From positions 496,501-560,500 of the forward strand of contig OZ023180.1 in NCBI GenBank assembly GCA_963995505.1: DNA of 64,000 nt. Direction: 5' to 3'. The position numbers were made by a program, and so were the translations under genes. The DNA is from Hypericum androsaemum (taxonomy: Eukaryota > Streptophyta > Magnoliopsida > Malpighiales > Hypericaceae). Positions 27,440 to 37,738 of the stretch are shown piece after piece. Positions within the stretch are counted from its first letter, which is position 1; the number at the start of each line of letters is the position of its first letter. The notes beneath the pieces were generated by a model. That model worked only from the letters and a program-made list of their open reading frames with translations, did not search any database and was not told the origin of the DNA.

Positions 27440-27821
27440 CCTCCTTCCACGATCAGGTTCACCACGTCCTCTACAACCGGGAAATGAATCGGCGTGCGTA
27501 GAGCTTAAACACGCTAGATTGAGATCCGAAAATCGAAAACACTTGAGATACAGAGTGTTCGTTACCATTTTTGGCTAACTCGGCGAGGACGTGAGTTGCA
27601 CGCTTGGCGGCGCCGCGATCGGACTAGTTCCAGGAGATGCTGGACTTGAGGATTTCCACCTGAGCACGGACCTCCGCGAGAATAGCCTGCCTAGTGGCGC
27701 CGTCGGGGGAGCCGCCGGCGGACATCTTCCGGTGATCTTCGTCGGTTTCCTCCTCTAGTTTCCGCTTCTGCCCCTTCCTCTCTGGCTGGACGTCCTCAGC
27801 TCGCCGCCTCTGGAGCTCCAT
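27440..27821 (-). pseudogene. ARIA: Captured 5' end of ARIA (ARM-BTB protein), with intron
   Basis: On the minus strand the frame starts MELQRRRAEDVQPERKGQKR and runs to ILKSSISWN, a TAG, then SDRGAAKRATHVLAELAKN. A gtaacg donor at about 27566 and a tag acceptor at about 27474 bracket a short intron, followed by EDVVNLIVEGG. This matches the N-terminus of ARIA (ARM repeat protein interacting with ABF2) and its first intron. The in-frame stop makes it a pseudogene. Retention of the intron shows genomic capture and not an mRNA copy. Confidence 0.82.
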
Positions 27822-28321
27822 CGGGCGAAAAGATTAATTAATGGAGAGAGAGGAAGGAACGGATGGAGAAAGAAAGCGAGAGGCTAATAACCCGAGAGTC
27901 CCTGAAGAAAGTGATTTACTACTTCTTGATGTTCTTTAATGGATTCTGCATTTATTTTCTTTCAAATTTATTTATCTGACTAATTTGATCCGGGTATTTT
28001 CTTTTGAGTGGTGGGAAAGATGTTGGCCGGGAAAGATCCAGAAGCTAATGGATTTTGTTTGTATGGTACAGAAAATATGTGCATCACGGGCTTGGGGGAA
28101 GATGCAGGGAAGAAGATGAGTTTTTTATTTAACAATGGAGGGTATTTTGGTCATTTCAGGTGGGGATTCACCGGAGAAAAAGGAATATTCCGGCTCCAGG
28201 GACCCGAGAGTCTATTATCATCAAAACTTAAGGACGGAAAAATCATTTTCCAAAATTCAGGGACCCTAGGAGGAGGGCGACCAAAGTACAGGGACGTGAG
28301 GGTAATTTGCCCTTATAAATA

Positions 28322-29171
28322 TGGACCAAGTAGGACACGTTATAAATATAAAAAGTTGCCATAATTTTCTATAGTCAAATATATAAATTATATTTATGGC
28401 TTCTTATTAAAAAAGTCGTGATCGTAATTCGTATTAAACTTTTTAGCTATTCTGCTCCTTTACTGAAAATTTTTTATCACTGAAAAAAATCTACTTCCCA
28501 TTTTTCTACATTTTATCATGAATTGTGGAAAATATTTAAGGACCACATAAATACTCATATTCTAATAGTTTGACCTTGCCCTTATTTTATGAGTCTAGGA
28601 TATCTTGACTTTGACTGGATTGAATCGAGAGTAGGACATGAGTATGGGTTCACTTTTAGAGGTGAGGTCTAGGGTAGGATATGAGTCCTATAAATTCTTA
28701 CATTACTCTTACCATTTTATCATATTTTGAACCTTATCCTAATTAGACTATGATTAGATCCTAACTAGACTTCTTTATCTTTATTTTTTTACTTATAAAT
28801 TGTAATAGAGTTCTCAAATATTATGGAATGTGCTTCATGATATTGATTCTAAAAATTGAGGTATATATAATTTTAGTTTTCTTTATAGATGTATTAGATA
28901 TTTAATGGTTAATCTTCATATATTGATAATGATTTATTTAAATTATATATATATATATAATTACATTTTTGTGTTTAAAAATTATAGAAAATATCTTGTA
29001 ATTAATTCAAGAGTCTGTAGATCCTATAAACTTTGAGTAGGATATAAGTCTAACAATAAAAAATTTGTAGGATCGAAAGTAGAATATAAATCTAATTACA
29101 AGAACTAGGATATAGGTAAGGTCCTAACGATATCCTACCCTACCTTTTCTCATACCTAAATAAATAAATAA

Positions 29172-29233
<62 letters not shown>

Positions 29234-29676
29234 CCATCATGGATTTCACTATATCTCCACTCCATTAGGGGCACTTTCCTATCATACGCATCCACCTCCT
29301 ACATTTTTGCAACTTGTTCAATATAAGTAAATTACATCTTGCTGTCAGGAAATATTGCAACAAGGCTTTTATCCGTCGGTCTGAGTTTGAAGAGGATAAC
29401 GAATTTTGATTTTCGAACTTCATTAGATTCAAAAGAGAGTCGTGAAATGGGAGAGGCAGGATTCAAACCCAAGTAGAAAAATTTCCAAAGATTTACAGAC
29501 TGTCGGGAATTTACTTATAATGTACATTAAATATCCATTACAGAAGTCGGAACAATCATATCATACAAGCCACGATTCATCAAACATCTACCCAAGAAGT
29601 GGCTATGAGGCACAAGGCTTCTTTATTAGAAGAGTACACACTATGTCACAGCCATAACATCCGTTTCACAAGTTAC
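28322..29676. other. AT-rich intergenic region
   Basis: No supported gene. It contains a TA microsatellite and, near its right end, the 3' flank of the dienelactone hydrolase. Confidence 0.55.
29177..29231. repeat. TA dinucleotide microsatellite
   Basis: About 27 uninterrupted ta units, preceded by a short aaat repeat (29157-29176). Confidence 0.9.
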
Positions 29677-31228
29677 TCAGTTGACATATTTATTGAACCA
29701 GTCCAGCAAGTTCCCATGGGCTTCCTCTGCACTAGCCACTGCAGCTTCGTCTCCCACGCTGTACCTCACCGTCCAGCCATGAGCCACCTTCGGAAATATC
29801 TTCACGTACCCGTCGACCTGAAACACAATGCCGATCCCTTCAACGATCTTCCACTCGAATCAAGATGATGAAACTGATATTGGAACCTTAACCTCTGCAA
29901 TAAATTTTGTTACCTCGGATTTGGCAGCTAAAATCTCTTCAAACTGGTTCAAGAGTTCCGGAGGCGAAATCGTATCCATCTCAGCTCCTAAAACTGATAT
30001 TGGAACCTTAACCTCTGCAAGAAATTTCGATACTTCATGTCATACAGACGAAACCGAACATTCATACAACCTCATCATCACACCAAGCAAAATTCCTACC
30101 CTTGATATCATCGACAGTAACAAGTGAAGGATGCAAGAGCGAAGCCGCTTGGATGAGTTCGCATTTCGCCAATTCCACCACCACTTTGGCTGAAACAATA
30201 CAAAAAGATCTCGTATCAGAATGTTCATATATTTAGAGGGTTGAGAGAATATCGATAATTCTACCTCCCCAACAGAATCCTGCAGCACCGATTGTGGTTA
30301 CACCTTTGCTTTTCAAAGCTTCGATTACAGGTTTCGCATCTTCAAATCCTTTATCCTGCAACATAAACCATAAACTCAACCGATACGAATTTGATTCACA
30401 GAACATACAAGTAAAATCAGCATGATAAGAACCATGAGCACTTTAGCAAGAAGTACAAGAGAGGATGAGGTTGCAGAACTAACCGCTCCGTGATTCTTTA
30501 TCCAATCCTGCAGCGAAGGTGTTTCGGGTACAAAAGGATCTCCGTACAAGAAATCAGGAACCACAACATAGAATCCATCAGCTGCAATCTTGTCAGCGAG
30601 TTTCCTAATGGCAAAAAAAAGCAGGAGGTCTTATCAGATTGATTAGTTACATTTCGCAAGGCGAAACAGAAGGAAGTATGCAAATACTTCGCACATAAAC
30701 GTAAAAAGGGCCAAAAGGAAGAAAGAGCAGTACCTCAGGTTCGGAGATTCATATCCTGCACAATTAGGAGCAATCGTACACGTTAAGATCAGAAAACAAT
30801 AAGCAAATATAAAGCAGAACACAAGAATTTCATCAGTTGAAGGCAAGCAAACCAATCAAAACTAACATTCATCTAACCAAAAGATCATCAAATAAGCAGA
30901 GGAAACAACAAACAACGTCTACAGGGTTGTGTTAATCCGACCCGACTTAAACCTGGATTAGTAGGTCCCCTCCATGGATGCACGAATAGTTTCAAGTGCT
31001 AAAAACTTGCTCAAAGTAGACCAGTAGCTATGAACGTCCCATAATAACAAAGAAGAGAAAGGTAAACGCTTGATGAGTACCGAAGATATCGGAGACAAAG
31101 AGGACGGCGCGGCTGGATTGGAGGGTGCCGGTGACGTAAGTGCTAAGGCCACCCAGTTCCTCCACGTGGCCGGCTCCGGTTGCTGGGTCGAGTGTCGGTG
31201 GGTTAGCGCAGCACTCGGCTCCTGCCAT
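29677..31228 (-). CDS. Dienelactone hydrolase family protein, paralogue A
   Basis: Seven exons, in gene order: 31081-31228, 30734-30755, 30484-30604, 30265-30355, 30100-30189, 29914-30014 and 29677-29817. They join to 237 aa. The fold is an alpha/beta hydrolase with a Cys-Asp-His triad: Cys125 in GFCWG, Asp171 in GAEMD and His204 in VAHGW. The N-terminus, with CCANPPTLDP and GHVEELGGLSTYVTG, is typical of the plant cytosolic branch, often annotated as endo-1,3;1,4-beta-D-glucanase or carboxymethylenebutenolidase-like. Substrates are uncertain; bacterial relatives open dienelactones. Exon sizes match paralogue B. Intron 6 contains a second copy of the start of exon 6. Confidence 0.92.
29869..30034 (-). 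repeat. Duplicated acceptor and start of exon 6 in dienelactone hydrolase A
   Basis: The 30-odd bp aaactgatattggaaccttaacctctgcaa (plus strand) occur at 29991-30020, spanning the real acceptor of exon 6, and again at 29868-29897 inside the following intron, 17 bp from its donor. The second copy could serve as a decoy acceptor. Confidence 0.85.
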
Positions 31229-32739
31229 TCTCTGTCTGTGGTCCTTTTTTTACCTAGTAATCCTTTCTCTACCTAACTTGTCTTATGATCAGAACATCGC
31301 TTAAACAATTTTTTAGGTTCGAGAAAGAAAATACTATTTCATTCGGCAATCTTTAATATTCTGATAACGACGGGACTGTTCCGGAGCAAAAATTCAGGAC
31401 GGATCTGATTTTAAATGGACCATATTATTCTAATTAAATAGATAATCAAAGGGGAAAAAATAAAAATATAGTCGGACATATCGTTTAATATAACTCGACA
31501 TACTATTTAATATATAATTTAATTAATTAATTTTCTTATTATAAATATTTTAAATAATTGGACATACTATACGATATAATTAAGCATACTATTTGATACT
31601 CCCAATTAGAGCTCTCGCGCGCGGGCGAAGGAGATGTTTGGTACAGGTTTAGCTCGGTAGGCTGTGCATTTCCTGCCAGTCATAGTCATGTGCTCCCGCA
31701 TGGTACTTGTATGATACAATGGAAGGGAATATTAGTCTAAGTGTGCAAACTATTGTATCATAACATAATAAACCATTGCAAACCACCAAACAGTACAATT
31801 AGCTAAACCAGTGTAAGTAAACTCAAAGCTATGTTGTCCATTATTATTCCCCTCAATTATATTCCACATTCTCCTAAAAAAAATGGACAAAATTGAAACT
31901 TGCTAAAGCAGTCCATGAAACCTCACTGCAATTCTGCGTGTTACATTTCTCAACTACAATATAAAAGCAAAAACCCATTCGTGCAATGCAGGAAGCAAAC
32001 CGAAAAAGCAGAAGGAAGCCAGCAGTTGAAAGAGAAGAGACCAACGAAATTAACTCATGGTCCGAAAAGAGGAAGCTTGACTGGGAAGATGGCGCGGTCC
32101 TCCACCTCAATCTCGAACTTGTATGCCACAGACTCAGAGTGCCCCACCAAAACGTCTCTCAGATCGAACCTGATCAAGGAAACCCACAACCCAACCCCAC
32201 AGCACGAACACCAACATCCAGAAGAAGAAGGAGCGGGAAATAGCAAAGACAAAGCCCGTCATGAACCCACCAGGACGAGTCCCCCGTCGTCCTAGTCGTT
32301 CTCGTCCTCGCCGGTTGTCCACCTCATCCGGTCGCCGCCCTCGCCATCGGTACTCGGTCGCCGCTGTCCTCTCTTCTCTAGGTGGGAATCAAGAGAGTGA
32401 TTGTTAGGGTTCTCCCACATCTCCGGATTTTGGGAATTTTTGGTGGAAAGAGAGAGAGGAAAGAGGTACAGAAGGAAGAGACAAAAGATGGAGGAAGAAC
32501 ACAATAATACCCCGCCTCGTCTTTATCTGTCAAATGAGTCCCCTTTTTATTTAGACTGATCTAACGGCCCAAATCAGCTCCAGGACGGTACAGACTCACT
32601 TATAATTTCCAGTACCAAATTCATCCCCATAAAGTATACATTTACAAACAGTAATTATGACGTGACCTAAGCAGTGACGTGGCTAAGCGCATAGCCATTT
32701 TTTTATGGTTCATATTCTAGGTTCATCCCTCTATTAATA
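31229..32739. other. Upstream region of dienelactone hydrolase A
   Basis: AT-rich sequence from 31229 to about 31860, then a more balanced stretch with the putative frames described at 31868-32504. Nothing else is supported. Confidence 0.5.
31868..32504 (-). other. Possible unassigned minus-strand gene or remnant
   Basis: A minus-strand frame starts MWENPNNHSLDSHLEKRG at 32424 and ends EDEND at 32292. Just downstream, overlapping frames encode a hydrophobic segment (MTGFVFAISRSFFFWMLVF, from about 32244) and a soluble piece (VGHSESVAYKFEIEVEDRAI, ending at 32055). They do not join in one frame without a frameshift or an intron I cannot place. I do not recognise the family. It may be a decayed small membrane-protein gene. 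Confidence 0.25.
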
Positions 32740-33115
32740 ATCGTTAATCATCTTAATATCTAATCTAAAATCTTAAGACAACAAATTTATAAATAGGTCC
32801 AACTCTCTGACACGTTCCCTTGAAACAGATCTCATCGGGCTGAAGTTTGTAGTTATTCTCAATATGTCACCTCAAACGAGACCCATCGAGCCGAAGATTA
32901 CTAGGGCTTTTACTTCATTAACGTGCGAAAAATGAAGGTCGTGCGAGCACAACAATAGACATGGAATCAACCTGCTCTGATACTATGTTAGAATCTTCGT
33001 ATTAAACTCAAAATCTTAAGACAATGATTACGAACAGGCCTAACACAATTGTCACTTCCTATGTGAAATTCTCTTCTACATGAGTCAAGATTTTTCAACT
33101 TTATTGTCCTACTCT
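32740..33115 (-). mobile_element. TRIM retroelement, copy 2
   Basis: Repeats at about 32740-32850 and 32990-33110 share aaaatcttaagacaa and a following aggtccaac or aggcctaac phrase. The minus strand of the interior (about 32865-32985) matches the interior of the TRIM at 24787-24910 phrase for phrase (tgcacgac or cgcacgac, tttttcg, aatgaagt, gggtctcgtttgag). At 32968-32982 the plus strand has tgctctgatactatg, complementary to a tRNA-Met type primer site (tatcagagc), next to the right repeat as expected for a minus-strand element. Confidence 0.75.
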
Positions 33116-33296
33116 AACCGACACACGACAAGAGCGTGTATTAATTGGAAATGAAATTAAATCCCAAAAAACCTCATTTTAGTATTAGTATATGAACAAA
33201 TGAAAAAGATTTACCCGAGAAATACATTTTACAAATTAAACAATTTACTCTGGGCTTAGCCCAACCATAAAGAATAATAATTATGGTTTTCTTTTA

Positions 33297-33470
33297 TTTG
33301 GGCCAACCCGGAAAGAAGTAAAGCCCATAGACCAAAACGAAGCCCGACGAAAATGCCCATTCACGCCCAAAACGCGCCTTAGCCCTCAACCAGCAACAGC
33401 TTCGCTCGGACAAGGAGAAGAAGAACAAAGAATCCTTGAGAGAGAGAGAGAGAGAGAGAGACCAATTAAG
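33297..33470 (+). promoter_or_regulatory. Leader/promoter of the CRM gene with site-II-like motifs and GA repeat
   Basis: Plus strand tttgggccaacc (33297-33308) and the nearby aagcccatag (about 33321) match the TGGGCC/T site-II type. These motifs are common upstream of organelle-related and ribosomal genes. A (ga) run at 33438-33460 lies just before the ATG. Confidence 0.45.
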
Positions 33471-33476
33471 CATCAG

Positions 33477-33871
33477 ATGCTTGGTGGGGCCTTGTTTAGA
33501 GGCATCACGCGTCGCCAACCCAGGTGCGCTCTTCTTTTTCCCATCTTTTTTTAACCAACTTTTGTAATTAAAATGGTAAATTCCATGTTCGAATGGACTT
33601 GGACTTCGTTTCCACTTCGTTATTGAAGGGTCCGCCCTTTTTCGTGATCTGGGTTTGGAGCAAGTTTCAAACTTTTAAGTGGGTTCGGACTTGCTTTCAC
33701 TAAGTTGGTGACTTTATCGCTTGTTACATTTGTTTATCCAGGTGGGGTTCAGTGGCTTGTAGTTTAGTGAAGAGGTTTGACTCTTCGCCTTCCGATGACA
33801 CGTGGCAGCGGGGATTTGACGTGTTTTCGGGTAGTGGCGTTGTTTGTAGAAGTTGGGGTAGTGTGAGGTAC

Positions 33872-33908
<37 letters not shown>

Positions 33909-35439
33909 TATCCATTGAGCTGACGGGCAGGAATGTAGTCCGGTTTGCTGTTGATAAGCCGTGTGGTAAGAGGGTTCTCTTGAAGAGTGACTCCAAGAAG
34001 GTCAAGGTGTCTAAGAAGGCGAAGCGGAATGAGCTGAGGTTCTTTCGTATCAAGGCAAGGAGAAAGATGAATTCTCCGAATCCTGAAGTGAGAATTCGAT
34101 ATAAACTTGAAAAGGTTGGGCTGCCTCTTAACTTGTGTGCTTTTGTGTTGTTCTTTCGTGGGATTTGGATTCTGCAATTTCTTGATTCGTTGTTTTCGTT
34201 GGCCATGTCCTTCGACCATATCATGTGTATTGATGCTTTGGTTTTGTGTGTTAATTCACCTAGGCTAGGCCAAACGAAAGGAAGTATGGCTGATTGAGAA
34301 GTTGAGAAAATTTGAGGTCCCCAAATCCCCAGCTGAAGTACACGACCCTGAGATGTTAACCGAGGAGGAGAAGCATTATCTCAAGCGCACTGGTGAGAAA
34401 AAGAATAATTACGTTCAAGTAGGAAGAAGGGGATTATTCGGAGGAGTTGTTCTTAACATGCATCTCCACTGGAAGAAGCACGAGACAGTGAAGGTTATTT
34501 GCAGACCTTGCAAGCCTGGCCAAATACACGAATATGCTGAAGAACTGTCTCGACTGAGCAAAGGCATCGTGATTGATGTGAAGCCTGACAATACAATCAT
34601 ATTCTACAGAGGAAAGAACTATGTACAACCTGAAGTCATGTCACCTCCCAACACCTTGTCTAAGAATAAGGTAAGCCTGATGCGTATCCTAGTCTTTTGT
34701 TCTAGTGGAGGAAGGTATTGACAGAATCTGGCTACACCTTACCCCTTGAGAAAATGAAAATTCCTGCCGAGTGAAATACTATTCAACACTTAAACATGAT
34801 AGAGAAACTGGTCTTGTCTATTTTTCTGTTGTAAAGAGCTTTGTAAGTGTCAATTGCTGTTGTCCTTATTTGTTAGATTCAATTTTAAAAACTTCTGACT
34901 TCTGCTCCCCCTGCTTCCCGTAACTTGTCGTCGTTCCTGTCACAAATGATCATTTACTTCATTGCATAAAACCAGGAGCATATTAGAGGCTCCATATATC
35001 ATTATGTGAGTTTTGGGTTTCATATTTCAAAGCCATACAATTTTAGCTATATTATGTACAATTGGAAGGATGAGATATATCATCGATAAGATCCATTTAC
35101 TTCGCAGATCGATGTTTTGACATCTTAGCGGTTCTTTGCATATAGTGCATCTTGCTTTGGGTGTTAGATTGCCTCATAAGACCTGGAGAAATCACATCCA
35201 CGTCACTTGAAGGTGCGAGAGATCGCATACTCAAGATACTCTATACTGTCCATGAATCTTATGTATTTGTGTCTTTTCCACTGCAGGCACTGGAAAAGTA
35301 CAAGTATATGCAGTCCCTTGAGCACACGAGCCAGTTCATTGAGAAATTGGAGAATGAGCTTGAAGAGTATCACCACCATGTTACTTTGTACAAGAAAGAA
35401 AAAGAAGATGGGTTAAGCATCCCTGTTACTACTGCATGA
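33477..35439 (+). CDS. Single-CRM-domain RNA-binding protein, organelle-targeted
   Basis: Exons 33477-33523, 33742-34114, 34269-34670 and 35287-35439 join to 324 aa. The N-terminus (MLGGALFRGITRRQPRWGS) is basic with Arg and no acid, as in a mitochondrial or plastid presequence. A run of 12 Ser follows, encoded by an (agt)n repeat at 33872-33907. The CRM domain occupies about residues 160-260, with LTEEEKHYLKRTG, the GRRGLFGG loop and GKNYVQP. A coiled-coil-like tail (IEKLENELEEYHHH) ends the protein. CRM proteins derive from YhbY-type ribosome-assembly factors and help group II intron splicing or rRNA maturation in plant organelles. This one belongs to the small single-CRM subfamily (CFM6/CFM9, At4g13070, At2g28480 type). 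The organelle is not decided. Confidence 0.9.
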
Positions 35440-35488
35440 TATGATCTCTCTCTATAAAATTGCAGTACGTTGTGATCAAACTTATAGG

Positions 35489-35565
35489 GACATCAACAGT
35501 GAGAGGACCGGGAGCTTGCTAATTTTTGTAGCTACAACTCCTGTGTGGTGTGGATTCAAGCATTC
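35489..35565 (-). pseudogene. Fragment of a dienelactone hydrolase exon 5
   Basis: Plus strand gacatcaacagtgagagga, gagcttgctaattttgt-like sequence and acaactcctgt match 36521-36606 of paralogue B, but about 37 bp between gaccggg and agcttgct are missing. It lies in the spacer or 3' UTR between the CRM gene and paralogue B and is a remnant of another copy. Confidence 0.75.
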
Positions 35566-35953
35566 ACTTGCCGGAGAAGGAGACGGGAGAATGCTTGCCA
35601 TCTGGTATCCGGACTGGACACTCGTGTAGTTGACTAAACTAAGTTCGAGTTTTTGTACCAAATCTTAACACTACTATTTTGTTTCGGAATAGAAGGCAAT
35701 TCTTGCTATAGTAATCAACATTACACAGTAAGTTTGTACTTTCTGGAGTATTGTCGATGATCTTATCATATGAAAGAAATATCCCTGGATTCTCTAGGAT
35801 GTTCACAGCAAATCGTAAATCAGGCATCATCCATACTTAAATGATCTAGTTAGCAGATATGCGGCTCATTAATCAGCAACAAAGTTTCGACAGTAGAGAT
35901 GTGTATCTTCTGTGTCCCTTAATCTGGTAACTTGAGAACCAGTAACAAATTCA

Positions 35954-37486
35954 TCACTTAACATGCTTTACGAGCCACTCTAACATGTTGCCCTGCGCTT
36001 CTTCTGCACTTTTGACAGCTGATTCATCTTCATCGTTGTAACGAACCGTCCATCCATGGCTCACTCCAGGATATATTTTCACGAAGCTGTCCACCTGCAA
36101 AACGTATTAAGAACATGCATGTTATAATAGCTTAGTGGGATAAGCTGGAACGTTACATGCTAAAAGATTAAGTCTGCACATTGAGAAGAGAATTTGCCAT
36201 AGGTTAAATCTAATTTAGAACAATGAACGCAGAATGTCGAGGAGAACTTGAGAGATTTTACCTCATTTTTTGATGTTATTATCTCTCCGAATTGTTTCAG
36301 TTGCTCAGGTGGTGCAACATGGTCAATCTCAGCCCCCAGAAACGATATCGGTACCTTCACCGCTGCAACCAAAAGCTAACAAGTTCAACTTCTTGTACCC
36401 ACATCTTGAAGTTAAAATACATGTCAAATGTCCGTGCTGAAGATAAAAAGCTGCAATATTGCAACCCTTCTATGATCCAACTAATAGGGGCACTTGACAA
36501 GAGGAAGCCTTACCATTAATGTCATCAACAGTGAGAGGACCAGGATGCAAAGCCACTGCAGCTTTAAGATCAGTGGAGCTTGCTAGTTTTGTAACAACAA
36601 CTCCTGTTCGGATTAAAGCATCCATGTCTCAGAGGCGGCATTCTATAAACAATCGCCCACAATAGCATCAAAGAGACAGAATAACTTGCCTCCCCAGCAA
36701 AAACCTGCAGCTCCAACCGCAGAAACTCCTTTTTCGTTTAACACAGCAATCACCTGCTTGGCATCTTCATACCCTTTGTCCTACCAGGAAAGGGATCCAG
36801 GTAAAACTATTTTCACAAACAATCGCCCACGATAGCGTCAAAGGGCAAGAAGCTAACCGTGGGATGAGCTTTCCTCCAGGCCTCCCTATCAAACTGAGGA
36901 TTACTTAGATCATACGGATTGCCGTAGAGGAAGTCCGGGACCACGACAAGGAATCCAGCAGCTGCAACTTTGTCTGCAATCTTCCTGCACAACAAGCAGA
37001 AAACAAGACACCGGATTATTGCAGGGCTCAATTTGTGCAAGAAGTAGAAACGAAAAAACTATTCCCACTAGTATGTATAAAGCAGGACGACCATACCTCA
37101 ACTTGGGAGCTTCAAAACCTGCAAGAACAACACTTGCCTAGTCAGCAGCCGATCAAATTTTTACTATAAAATCTTTTGGGATAGTTTAATCTAGCAATTC
37201 TGATACCAAATCCGTCACGACCTTATCGGCACTCATGTCAAATTTAACGACCAGTTCCGAACACAGACATAACCAACTGAATTAGAAGAAGATCAAAGCG
37301 ATATGAAAGACATAAGTCGCGAGTAGGGGTCTTACCAAAGACATCGGAGACGAGGAGGATGGCGCGAGTGGAATGAGGAGGGCCAGTGATGTAAGTTTTG
37401 AGGCCAGCAAGCTGATCAACTTCACCAGCTCCTCCGCTGCTCTGGCTTGTGATTGGTGGGTTCGCAAAGCACTCGGGGCTCGACAT
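35954..37486 (-). CDS. Dienelactone hydrolase family protein, paralogue B
   Basis: Seven exons, in gene order: 37336-37486, 37097-37118, 36858-36984, 36690-36780, 36514-36603, 36262-36362 and 35954-36094. They join to 240 aa. Five exons have exactly the same lengths as in paralogue A. The triad is Cys128 in GFCWGG, Asp174 in GAEID and His207 in SHGW. The start MSSPECFANPP is chosen by match to the family start; an upstream in-frame ATG would add eight residues. Intron 4 begins with gcaagt, a GC-AG intron, where paralogue A has gtagaa. The promoter side holds two as-1-type elements, which suggests a role in detoxification or stress response. Substrate unknown. Confidence 0.92.
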
Positions 37487-37527
37487 TCTTCTCCTTCTTC
37501 CACTATCCAAAGCTAAGCTAAGCTAAG

Positions 37528-37530
<3 letters not shown>

Positions 37531-37568
<38 letters not shown>
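37531..37568. repeat. AT dinucleotide microsatellite
   Basis: About 19 at units, preceded by four agcta units (37511-37530), 45 bp upstream of the paralogue B start codon. Confidence 0.9.
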
Positions 37569-37571
<3 letters not shown>

Positions 37572-37610
37572 ATCACAGATTGTAAATTCCAACGTAAAAT
37601 TGCACAAGAA

Positions 37611-37682
37611 TGGAAGGGTTTGGCATTAGCGTCACCACTTACGTCATGGAAGGGTTTGGCATTAGCGTCACCACTTACGTCA
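37611..37682 (-). promoter_or_regulatory. Tandemly duplicated as-1-type (TGACG pair) element
   Basis: A 36-bp unit occurs twice in a row (37611-37646, 37647-37682) without a difference. Read on the minus strand, which is the strand of dienelactone hydrolase B, each unit contains TGACGTAAGTGGTGACGC (37629-37646 and 37665-37682). That is two TGACG boxes with the spacing of the classic as-1 element, which is bound by TGA-type bZIP factors and activated by salicylate, auxin analogues and xenobiotics. They lie 143-196 bp upstream of the ATG. Confidence 0.8.
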
Positions 37683-37738
37683 TCCCAATAAGTAGATATA
37701 CCCCATCCCATGGAGAGTTTGTCCCTTGAATCAAAGGG

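Larger units (their letters stand above)
26702..28312. mobile_element. Long-TIR Mutator-like element carrying GATL and ARIA fragments (Pack-type copy 2)
   Basis: The element is 1,611 bp. Its ends, gggcaaattaccctcaca and gagggtaatttgccc, and its ~180-bp inverted repeats match the element at 20672-22013. Perfect 9-bp target-site duplications ttataaata lie at 26693-26701 and 28313-28321. A 9-bp duplication with long TIRs is the Mutator signature. No transposase is present; the interior holds fragments of two unrelated host genes in opposite orientations. Confidence 0.93.

Noticed and set aside
31900..32295. Plus-strand 131-residue frame
   Set aside because: No domain or similarity I recognise. 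The minus strand looks slightly more protein-like, and neither is firm.
37244..37510. Start of dienelactone hydrolase B at the upstream ATG (MDSGRRRR)
   Set aside because: Possible, but the family begins at the MSSPECFANPP position as in paralogue A; the upstream codons look like leader.
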